Source: DAIPKP01 sp964539095
GTDB taxonomy: Bacteria; Synergistota; Synergistia; Synergistales; Aminiphilaceae
Assembly: GCA_964539095.1 (NCBI GenBank)
Contig: CAZIFL010000006.1
Coordinates: 1-64,000, forward strand
Reading direction: 5' to 3'
DNA length: 64,000 bases
Below the pieces are notes generated by a model. That model did no database searches. It was not told the origin of the DNA and saw only the letters and a list, made by a program, of their open reading frames with translations. Both the position numbers and the translations under genes were made by a program. Of this stretch, positions 6,060 to 12,828 are shown piece after piece. Positions within the stretch are counted from its first letter, which is position 1; every line of letters starts with the position of its first letter.

Positions 6060-6121
6060 TAGCCGCTGGTTCCAGGGTTGCCACGAAAAAAGCCACCTGC
6101 CCCGAGGGGTGGTGGCTTTTC
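6060..6121. terminator. two-way terminator, copy C of the recurring 3' element
   Basis: The core is AAAAAAGCCACCTGCCCC, then GAGGGGTGGTGGCTTTT. The stem is flanked by AAAAAA on the left and TTTT on the right, so it works in both orientations. It lies between the convergent antitoxin genes ending at 6044 and 6207. Confidence 0.75.
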
Positions 6122-6206
6122 GATGTCTAACCGCTGAGGGAGGGCATGTACCCAGAACAAGAGGGTATTTTCACTGCTCCGGTGTATTTCGGAAGACATG
6201 GCGGTA

Positions 6207-6539
6207 TCAGTCGATCAAGGAGGCGATCTTGCTGTTGAGATACCGGTTCAAGCTCACCTTGGATTCCGCTGCCCGAATGACAAGCTTTCTGTGGAGATCC
6301 GAAGTGGTCCGCAGGGTGATATTCCCCGAATAGGATCCACATGATAAAGGTTCTGGAAGTGCTTCCTGATTTCCCTCCATCTCCGCTACCACCTGGGATA
6401 CAAGAGAGCGGATCCCCGAAAAAGCTTCCTCGTAGGTTTCCCCGAGCCAGGAGAGGCTGGGAAATTCCGTGCAGAGTCCCACGTACTCCCCATCTTCAGG
6501 AGACCACTCCACCCGGTATATATAGTGCAATGTCTTCAT
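6207..6539 (-). CDS. hicB: HicB-family antitoxin (different subfamily)
   Basis: 110 residues from ATG 6539, with AAGGGGGG seven bases upstream. It starts MKTLHYIYRVEWSPEDGEYV and contains LCTEFPSLSWLGETYEEAF, the shorter HicB type. The C-terminal TSDLHRKLVIRAAESKVSLN then RYLNSKIASL is a ribbon-helix-helix segment. Its start lies inside the overlapping remains of hicA. It belongs to a different HicB subfamily from the three upstream copies. Confidence 0.85.
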   Translation of the reverse strand: MKTLHYIYRVEWSPEDGEYVGLCTEFPSLSWLGETYEEAFSGIRSLVSQVVAEMEGNQEALPEPLSCGSYSGNITLRTTSDLHRKLVIRAAESKVSLNRYLNSKIASLID

Positions 6540-6699
6540 TGGGAAACCCCCCTTTCCACAGCATCTTGAACACCGCATGGCTGCTACCACTTTGACGGCA
6601 GGGGCCAAAATAGAACTCGCAAAGCCCCTTCAGATCTTCGAACCGGATATCGGTATTGCCATGACGAATCTTTTTGAGAAGCTTCGCATGTTTATCCAT
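6496..6699 (-). pseudogene. hicA: truncated HicA-type toxin overlapping hicB
   Basis: 67 codons from ATG 6699. The first ~45 residues (MDKHAKLLKKI, IRFEDLKGLCEFYFG, RQSGSSHAVFK) fit HicA proteins of the long type, which normally continue through NIQ...AKPYQVKQV. Here the frame instead runs from ...WKGGFPNEDIA into the hicB start region and stops at 6496 out of frame with hicB. The 3' third of the gene therefore appears deleted, with the break at the hicB ribosome site. It lies only nine bases after the thiD stop on the same strand. Confidence 0.65.
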
Positions 6700-6708
6700 G
6701 CCATCTTT

Positions 6709-7554
6709 TTACGGGAGCGAAGAATTTGAATTTTTCCAGAGACCGAAGAAAAAATGCACAGGCCCGTGTCCCTCTCCCAGGGAGTAGTCTTTTCCCGCTT
6801 CCAGAGCGTCGGAAATATATGCTTTTGCTCTTTCTACAGCCTCTTCCAGGGGGAGTCCCCGGGCGAGCCAGGCCGCCAGAGCGGAAGAGAGAGTGCACCC
6901 GGTGCCGTGGGTGTTTAGAGTTTTTATCCGGGGAGCTTTGAAGATCCGGTATCTGTCGGTGTTGGCACAGTAGAGTAGGTCGTTGCTTTCTTTGCCCGAA
7001 GCGTGCCCTCCTTTGAGGAGTATCGCCGAAGCTCCGAGATTTGCCAGGTCCCGGCAGATCCCTTTCATGGTCTCTTCCGAGGGGTTTTTTATTGAGAGGG
7101 GGTCCCGGTTCAAAAGTACCAGCGCTTCGGGAAGATTGGGTGTAAGCACCTCTGCCAGGGGAAGAAGCCTTTTGCGCATTTCTTCCACCGCGGTGTTTTC
7201 GAGAAGCCGGTCTCCTGCGGTGGAAATCATTACGGGGTCCAGCACCATATGGGGTGGGGCATAGCGTTTCAGCCCTTCCGCCACGGTTTCGACAATATCC
7301 GCATGGTGGAGCATGCCGATTTTTACCGCATTCACTCCTATGTCCGAGAAAACCGCATCCATCTGGGCCGCCACGAACTCCGGAGGGATTCCATGAATGG
7401 CGGTGACCTGCCGGGTATTCTGGGCGGTGAGGGCGGTGAGCACGCTCATGCCGTAACATCCCAGGGCGGAGAAGGTTTTGAGGTCTGCCTGAATTCCAGC
7501 TCCGCCCCCGCTATCAGACCCCGCAATAGTGAGAACCCGGCGGTATCGCTTCAT
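6709..7554 (-). CDS. thiD: hydroxymethylpyrimidine/phosphomethylpyrimidine kinase ThiD
   Basis: 281 residues from ATG 7554, which overlaps the thiE stop in ATGA. It phosphorylates HMP and HMP-P to HMP-PP for thiamine phosphate synthesis. Ribokinase-fold marks: TIAGSDSGGGAGIQADLKTF at the start, VLDPVMISTAGDRLL in the middle, and the anion-hole/catalytic segment NTHGTGCTLSSALAAWLA near the end. It is the last biosynthetic gene of the operon under the TPP riboswitch. Confidence 0.95.
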   Translation of the reverse strand: MKRYRRVLTIAGSDSGGGAGIQADLKTFSALGCYGMSVLTALTAQNTRQVTAIHGIPPEFVAAQMDAVFSDIGVNAVKIGMLHHADIVETVAEGLKRYAPPHMVLDPVMISTAGDRLLENTAVEEMRKRLLPLAEVLTPNLPEALVLLNRDPLSIKNPSEETMKGICRDLANLGASAILLKGGHASGKESNDLLYCANTDRYRIFKAPRIKTLNTHGTGCTLSSALAAWLARGLPLEEAVERAKAYISDALEAGKDYSLGEGHGPVHFFFGLWKNSNSSLP

Positions 7555-8201
7555 GCCTCTACTGCCTTCCCGAAAGCCTGGCAATACAAACTTTTCAGGT
7601 TCTGTACGGTTTTTTTGGGGTTTTGGCTCTCCATAATGGCAGAAACCAGGGCTATCATGTCTGCTCCGGCTTGAAAGACCTCCTTGGCGTTCTCCTCCCC
7701 CACACCTCCGATTGCTACCAGAGGCAGTTTCGTGGATTTTCGGGCCTCCCGGAGCCCCGAAAGTCCCCAGATGTGGGGGGTGTCGCTTTTTGTGGCGGAG
7801 GGAAAGACTGCGCTTATGCCGAGGTAGGAGATTCCCGGGAATTTCGAAGCCTCTTCGAGCTGTTTCGTGTTTTCCACGGAGATCCCGATAATGGCTTGGG
7901 GACCCAGGATCCTCCGGGCCTCTTCGTAAGGAAGGTCGGACTGCCCCAAATGCACCCCCGAAGCACCCAGAGCGAGGGCTATATCCACCCGGTCGTTGAT
8001 GATGAGGGGAACTTCATAGGAATCGAGGAGTTTTTTAACGTTCTTTCCCCGGCGGAGGAACTCCCGGGAGGAGCACTGTTTTTCCCGAAGTTGCACCAGC
8101 GAGACCCCTCCTTCCAAGGCTTTTCGGAGAATGGATAGGAAGGTTTCCTCCCCAAGCCTTTCTCCGGAAGTTACGAGATAAATTCCTTTCAGGGATGTCA
8201 T
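7551..8201 (-). CDS. thiE: thiamine-phosphate synthase ThiE
   Basis: 216 residues from ATG 8201, overlapping the thiM stop by four bases. It joins HMP-PP and the thiazole phosphate to give thiamine phosphate. TIM-barrel motifs visible: VSLVQLREKQCSSREFL, PLIINDRVDIALALGASGVH then LGQSDLP, and the phosphate-binding LPLVAIGGVGEENA. Tight overlap with thiM and thiD indicates coupled translation. Confidence 0.95.
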   Translation of the reverse strand: MTSLKGIYLVTSGERLGEETFLSILRKALEGGVSLVQLREKQCSSREFLRRGKNVKKLLDSYEVPLIINDRVDIALALGASGVHLGQSDLPYEEARRILGPQAIIGISVENTKQLEEASKFPGISYLGISAVFPSATKSDTPHIWGLSGLREARKSTKLPLVAIGGVGEENAKEVFQAGADMIALVSAIMESQNPKKTVQNLKSLYCQAFGKAVEA

Positions 8202-9007
8202 AGAATAATGCTTCCTTTCAGGTGCCGGGAGATGTCCTCTTCCGTAATGCTGTGGAGGGAGTCTAAAAAGTTTTGCTGGAGGGTTCCGGGGCCCTTGCTT
8301 TGGGAAGCCCCCATTTCTCCCGCTATACCCATGGTGGCCATGGCGTGAAGCACCGCCGAAAAGGGAGAGCCCCCCAAGGCAAGAAAGGCTCCGCAGAGGG
8401 CACTGGCGGTGCACCCCATGCCGGTTACCCGGGTCATCATAGGATCTCCGTTTTCCATGCATCCCTCTTTTTCTGGAGAAATCACGTAGTCTCGGGGGCC
8501 GCTGACGCAGACCACGCAGTTATATTTTTTTGCCAGAAAGGCCCCGGCTTCCCGGGCATTTTCGGAATCTGCCAGGCTGTCCACCCCCTTGGTGCGCTCC
8601 CGGCTCCATGCAAGGGCCCGGATTTCCGAGGCGTTTCCTCGAAGGGCCGTTACCGGTGCGGTTTCCAGAAGGGCGTGCACCACGTCACCCCGGTAAGAGG
8701 TGGCTCCCATTCCCACGGGGTCAAGTACCACGGGTATATGCAGATCCCGGGCTTTTTGCATGCCCCGCTTCATGGATTCCACCCAGGGGGAGCTTAGGGT
8801 ACCGATATTTATTACCAGAGCACGAGAGATGGCCACCATCTCTTCCACTTCACGGATTTCGTGAGCCATCACCGGAGATGCTCCCAGAGCGAGAAGAGCG
8901 TTGGCAGTGCAGTTCATCACCACATAATTGGTGATGTTGTGCACCAGGGGAGCTTCTTTGCGAATTCGGCATATATCTTGCCAGAGAGAGTCTGCGCAAA
9001 GGTTCAT
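8198..9007 (-). CDS. thiM: hydroxyethylthiazole kinase ThiM
   Basis: 269 residues. It phosphorylates hydroxyethylthiazole, so the operon can use salvaged thiazole. Family features: PLVHNITNYVVMNCTANALL, GASPVMAHEIREVEEM, VLDPVGMGATSYR, and the ATP-site/catalytic TRVTGMGCTASALCGAFLAL. No thiG, thiF, thiS or thiH is in the window, so de novo thiazole synthesis must lie elsewhere or be absent. Confidence 0.95.
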   Translation of the reverse strand: MNLCADSLWQDICRIRKEAPLVHNITNYVVMNCTANALLALGASPVMAHEIREVEEMVAISRALVINIGTLSSPWVESMKRGMQKARDLHIPVVLDPVGMGATSYRGDVVHALLETAPVTALRGNASEIRALAWSRERTKGVDSLADSENAREAGAFLAKKYNCVVCVSGPRDYVISPEKEGCMENGDPMMTRVTGMGCTASALCGAFLALGGSPFSAVLHAMATMGIAGEMGASQSKGPGTLQQNFLDSLHSITEEDISRHLKGSIIL

Positions 9008-9834
9008 GAGAGAGCCTCCTTTAGTTTTTTTGTTATATTTTCCGCACTTACCATATGTTCATGCATGAGGATGTCGGGGTTTTTCCAATATTTTCGGGGC
9101 AGGGAACACTCGTATATTTGGGGAGATCCCTGAAAAACCTTCCGTAGATGTGCCCCCGTTTTCCGCCGTCTTTCGAGAACTCTCTGGAAATCTCCGTAGG
9201 CATCCCCGGAGGCTTCGTGGGCCCCAAAGTCCTCCACCAGAAAGATGTTTCCCCAAGAGTATGGGAGATATTCTTTCAGGGTTTCCCAGAAACCTTCCTG
9301 TTCCTTGAAAAATCCCAGATCTGCGGAATTTGCTATTCCTAGGAAGCCCTGGGGGATCTCCAGGGCTTCCTTCACGGAAATTCCCCGGAGACCCATCCTT
9401 GCAAGCTCTTTTACGATATGTTCCGTGGCTTCGGCGTAGTGATCCGTAACGATAATTCCCGTGGTTTTCTTCGATGCTCCAAGAAATTCCAGCAAGGGTT
9501 TCCATACGTCATCAATTCGGGAGGCACCGAAATAAAGCTCTCGAAAATGTTCCGCCCCTTTCAGGGCTTTATCAGGGGGGGCGGCGCACTCTTTTTGGAG
9601 AGCTTCTGCCAGAAGTGCGGTATATCCCACGGAGGAGGCGCCCCCTCGGTTCCAGAAGGGGGCAATGCATCGGCTCCAGAATTCTTCGGGATTTTGTATC
9701 CCCAGGGATTCAAGACCGCTTTTCTTCAGGGCTGTGGAAATGTTTTCCGGGGAGCCGAAATGTACCGCTCCCATGCTGAGGGTGCCCGAGAAGTCCAGAA
9801 GAACCAGATGATATTTTTTCGTGTTCGTGCACAT
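9004..9834 (-). CDS. HAD-superfamily phosphatase-like protein in the thiamine operon
   Basis: 276 residues from ATG 9834, whose A is shared with the thiC TGA stop; a longer start at 9876 would sit inside thiC. HAD motif I is LLDFSGTL, with Asp nucleophile and Ser in place of the usual second Asp. IIVTDHY may be motif II, and a LVEDFGAHEASGDA stretch resembles motif IV. It may dephosphorylate or phosphorylate a thiamine intermediate (thiamine phosphate processing is otherwise unassigned here), but substrate and even activity are inferred. It overlaps thiM by four bases. Confidence 0.7.
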   Translation of the reverse strand: MCTNTKKYHLVLLDFSGTLSMGAVHFGSPENISTALKKSGLESLGIQNPEEFWSRCIAPFWNRGGASSVGYTALLAEALQKECAAPPDKALKGAEHFRELYFGASRIDDVWKPLLEFLGASKKTTGIIVTDHYAEATEHIVKELARMGLRGISVKEALEIPQGFLGIANSADLGFFKEQEGFWETLKEYLPYSWGNIFLVEDFGAHEASGDAYGDFQRVLERRRKTGAHLRKVFQGSPQIYECSLPRKYWKNPDILMHEHMVSAENITKKLKEALS

Positions 9835-11102
9835 CAGAATTTCTGCTGGTTCCGAAGGGCGCACCAGGTTCCGCACATGGAGCAGGATCTCTTTTCCGAA
9901 GAGGGGAGAGATACGGTTTCGAGGGTGGCCTGGAAATGCTTCGGATCCAGAGCGTGCCGTCCTTGTTTCTCCCAGTCGAAGTTACGCCGCCCCAGGGAGA
10001 TACCGTTGCTCTGCTGTACCGCGTATTCCTTGCCCCGGCTAAGGTCGGCGGCGGCGGCGGCAATCTTTGTGGCCATCACTCCCTGATGGACATCCTCCAG
10101 AGAGGGGAGCCGCAAGTGTTCCGCCGGGGTGAGGTAGCAGAGAAAATCCGCTCCGTAGTAGGCTGCCAGGGCTCCGCCGATGGCTCCCGCTATGTGGTCG
10201 TATCCCGCCGCATGATCCACCACCAGAGGCCCCAAGACGTAAAAAGGGGCTCCGGCGCAGATCTCTTTTTGAAGCCGCACATTTTCCTCGATACGGTGCA
10301 GGGGGACATGCCCCGGTCCTTCCACCATCACCTGTACTCCCGCCTTTCGGCAACGGGTTACGAGTTCTCCCAGAACCCGAAGTTCTCCGAACTGGGCCTC
10401 ATCGTTGGCGTCCGCAGTACATCCCGGCCGGAGGCCGTCCCCCAGAGAGAGGGTGATATCGAATTCTCTGGCGATTTCGAGAATGCCATCGAAATTCTCG
10501 TAAAGAAAGCTCTCCTGATCATGCTGCCGGATCCAATCCATCATGAGGGAGCCCCCTCGGCTTACCACCCCGAGAAGACGCTTTTCCGCAAGAGGGAGAT
10601 GCTCCTTTAAGAGCCCCGCATGGATGGTCATGAAGTCCACTCCCTCCTCGGCCTGGGTACGCAATACCCTGGCGAAGCTCGAAAAGGATAGATTTTCCGC
10701 AGCCCCCTCTTCCCCTGCCGCCTGATAGAGAGGAACCGTTCCCAAAGGAACTCCGAAAGCCTCCATGATTTGCCGCCGGAAGGCGCTGTTTGTTCCGGGA
10801 ATGGAAAGATCCATCAGGGCATCCGCTCCCGCAGCGACTGCCCTGCGGACTTTTTCCATCTCCTCGGAAAAATCCCGTTTTTCCGGAGAGGTCCCCACGT
10901 TGGCGTTTACCTTTACCCGCATATTTTTCCCTACAGCCACAGGAAGGAAGGGTCCCCTTCTCCGGTTATTTCGGGGAACTACCACGGTCCCCCGGAGAAT
11001 CTCTTCTGTCAGCCACGAGGGGGTTACTTCTTCGTATTTCCCCAGAGCAGAAAAATAGGGAGGGATCTCTCCCCGTTGCAGCTTTTCGATGAGAGTAGAC
11101 AT
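9834..11102 (-). CDS. thiC: phosphomethylpyrimidine synthase ThiC
   Basis: 422 residues from ATG 11102, with AAGGAGG eight bases upstream; the longer frame to 11162 has no ribosome site. This radical-SAM-like enzyme makes HMP-P from aminoimidazole ribotide. Visible family blocks: VKVNANVGTSPEKRDFSEEM, GADALMDLS, GVDFMTIHAGL, GGSLMMDW, LGDGLRPG, VMVEGPGHVPL, GPLVVDHAAGYDHIAGAIGG. The C-terminal cluster motif is CSMCGTWC (C-x2-C-x3-C), one residue shorter than the C-x2-C-x4-C of E. coli ThiC. It is the first gene after the riboswitch leader. Confidence 0.95.
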   Translation of the reverse strand: MSTLIEKLQRGEIPPYFSALGKYEEVTPSWLTEEILRGTVVVPRNNRRRGPFLPVAVGKNMRVKVNANVGTSPEKRDFSEEMEKVRRAVAAGADALMDLSIPGTNSAFRRQIMEAFGVPLGTVPLYQAAGEEGAAENLSFSSFARVLRTQAEEGVDFMTIHAGLLKEHLPLAEKRLLGVVSRGGSLMMDWIRQHDQESFLYENFDGILEIAREFDITLSLGDGLRPGCTADANDEAQFGELRVLGELVTRCRKAGVQVMVEGPGHVPLHRIEENVRLQKEICAGAPFYVLGPLVVDHAAGYDHIAGAIGGALAAYYGADFLCYLTPAEHLRLPSLEDVHQGVMATKIAAAAADLSRGKEYAVQQSNGISLGRRNFDWEKQGRHALDPKHFQATLETVSLPSSEKRSCSMCGTWCALRNQQKF

Positions 11103-11276
11103 GAAATGAGCCTCCTTGAACGTTTTTTTCCGGCCCTTCGAGAGAAGCCGGTTTGAGAGCACACCACAACAGCGCCATGCGACGCATGACGATACAAAGG
11201 GAACTTACCGGTAATCCTGGGTCAGCGGAAGGAGGAGGAGTATGCCGGACACGGAAGGCATAAGGGGTGGCATAAT

Positions 11277-11327
11277 CAAAAAAACAGGGACCCCGCGTAT
11301 ACGAAAGTGCGCACACGGTGTCCCTGT
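11277..11327 (-). terminator. intrinsic terminator of the TPP riboswitch expression platform
   Basis: On the minus strand ACAGGGAC (11327 side) pairs with GTCCCTGT (11291-11284) and is followed by seven T. It lies just downstream of the TPP aptamer and about 175 bases before thiC, so ligand binding would favour premature termination. Confidence 0.75.
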
Positions 11328-11347
11328 CTATGGGTCCATCTCGCCGT

Positions 11348-11425
11348 AGTGTTTCCTTACGCTGGTGCTAACCAGTTCAAGTTTAAGGGTGTTATCTCAG
11401 CCCTGCTTCGGGCACCCCTAACACT
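11348..11425 (-). promoter_or_regulatory. TPP riboswitch (THI element)
   Basis: Read on the minus strand, the closing stem AGTGTT (11425-11420) pairs with AACACT (11353-11348). Inside are the conserved GGGGTGC, the CTGAGATAACACCC block with CTGAGA at 11400-11395, ACTTGAACTGGTTAGCACC and AGCGTAAGGAAAC. These are the signature segments of the thi-box aptamer. It precedes an intrinsic terminator and thiC, so thiamine pyrophosphate should shut off the operon. Confidence 0.93.
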
Positions 11426-11429
11426 TGGC

Positions 11430-11459
11430 ATTATGTAATTGTCTTGTTTCCGGAACCAA
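11430..11459 (-). promoter_or_regulatory. candidate promoter of the thiamine operon
   Basis: On the minus strand TTGGTT (11459-11454), an 18-base spacer, and CATAAT (11435-11430). The start would fall at the first bases of the TPP aptamer. No gene or other element is seen between this promoter and the PhzF stop at 11566. Confidence 0.45.
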
Positions 11460-11565
11460 ATGTTCCTTTTGGGATCGTTTCTCCAAGGAGATCATCCCAC
11501 AAAGGGGGAAAAAGGGCAAGGAGCATCTCAGCGGATCTTTATGGAGCAGTGTCCCGAAGGGGGCG

Positions 11566-12462
11566 CTAGATGCTGAGTTCTCCCCGAAAGACCGTGATGC
11601 CTCCGCCACCGACCTTGATCCCCGTGATGTCCTTCCGGTCTCCCAGCACCTCCACCGAGGCCTCTCCGGGGCGAGAGAGCCAGTGCCCCTGCTCTGCCAG
11701 GAAGGCCGGCTCCTTGAGAAGCTCGTAACGCCAGAGATAGGCCCCCATGCTTCCGGTAGCAGAGCCCGTGAAGGGATCTTCCAGAACCTCCGGAGGCGGG
11801 GAGAAGTGCCGGGCCGCGGTGGCTCCCCGGGCAGTCATGCCCCCCATACAGAAGAGGTGGATGCTGGAAAAATCACTCTCCTTTACGATCTTTGCAAGGA
11901 GGGAGAGATCCGGTGAGGCTAGACGCAGAGCACGGTGTCCCCGGAGAGGTACCATGAGCTGGGGGGTGCCGGTGCTTACGGTTTGAAGGGGGAGATCATC
12001 CAGAAGATCCTCTTTGGAGAGAGAGAAGCAGGGGAGGATGTCCTCGGGGCGGTAGGTGCGCAAGAACTCCGGCGCATTCTGCGTCATGGTTACCCGAAGA
12101 GCCCCCCCTTCCGCTCTTTCGAGGAGCACCGGAATATTTCCTACAGGAAGTTCCAGGGAGATCTCGCGCATCCCCGCTCCGGGAGGAAGCTTCAGAAAGC
12201 CCGATGCCTCCAGGGCGATCACCGTGGCCACGGTGGGGTGTCCCGCAAAGGGGATCTCCCCGGCGGGAGTGAAGTACCGTGCTCCGAAATCCGCAGTATC
12301 TGAGGAGAGGGTAAAGGCCGTTTCTGAGAGGTTCATCTCCTTGGCGATCATGAGCATCTCTTTATCCGAGAGAGAGTCTGCCCCCATGACGACGGCGCAG
12401 GGATTCCCCCCGAGGGGGGTATGAGTAAAGGCATCCACTTGTAAAAGCTGAAAGCTCCGCAT
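11566..12462 (-). CDS. PhzF-family isomerase/epimerase-like enzyme
   Basis: 298 residues from ATG 12462, with AAGGAGG upstream. It opens with QLLQVDAFTHTPLGGNPCAVV and carries EMNLSETAF and GEIPFAGHPTVATVIALE, the conserved first-domain motifs including the catalytic-site Glu of LSETAF. The second half contains ARHFSPPPEVLEDPFTGSAT and GAYLW, the mirrored domain of the diaminopimelate-epimerase fold. PhzF proteins isomerise small acids; outside phenazine clusters the substrate is usually unknown, as here. Confidence 0.9.
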   Translation of the reverse strand: MRSFQLLQVDAFTHTPLGGNPCAVVMGADSLSDKEMLMIAKEMNLSETAFTLSSDTADFGARYFTPAGEIPFAGHPTVATVIALEASGFLKLPPGAGMREISLELPVGNIPVLLERAEGGALRVTMTQNAPEFLRTYRPEDILPCFSLSKEDLLDDLPLQTVSTGTPQLMVPLRGHRALRLASPDLSLLAKIVKESDFSSIHLFCMGGMTARGATAARHFSPPPEVLEDPFTGSATGSMGAYLWRYELLKEPAFLAEQGHWLSRPGEASVEVLGDRKDITGIKVGGGGITVFRGELSI

Positions 12463-12828
12463 GCTATATGCCTCCTTATGTTTGAGAAATCAGGTATATG
12501 TAAAACTCTTTTGAGCGAAGAAAGGCGATTTTTTATTATTATCCCACATTATCGCACGTTTTTGAGCCGAAAGGGAAAAGGCTTTTTCGATGGAGGCGCT
12601 TTTCTTCAAAAAAGCACAGACGATCCGGGGGGAATGTGAGGGAGAGACACATTGAAAAATATTTTTAGATGAAGAATCTCTTGTGCAAAAAATCTGAGAA
12701 TAACCTTTCGTAAAAAGGCCTTTTTGGGGTAAGCTTAGAGTGAATCGTCATATCCCGTACTGAAGGATTTTCTGACACAATGTGACACGATGATAACCGC
12801 ATTCTTCCCGAAAAAAGGGGGATTTTCC
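12463..12828. other. AT-rich divergent intergenic region
   Basis: A 366-base stretch between the divergent PhzF and kinase genes, visibly richer in A and T than its surroundings. It probably holds both promoters, but no pair of boxes is strong enough to name. A frame start at ATG 12790 exists without a ribosome site; the preferred kinase start is 12829. TGACAC occurs twice just before 12790 (TGACACAATGTGACAC). Confidence 0.4.

Noticed and set aside
1256..6121. The recurring 3' element as integron attC sites or a toxin-cassette array
   Set aside because: The core does not fit GTTRRRY/RYYYAAC, module directions vary, and no integrase gene is visible. A terminator-bearing repeat explains it better.
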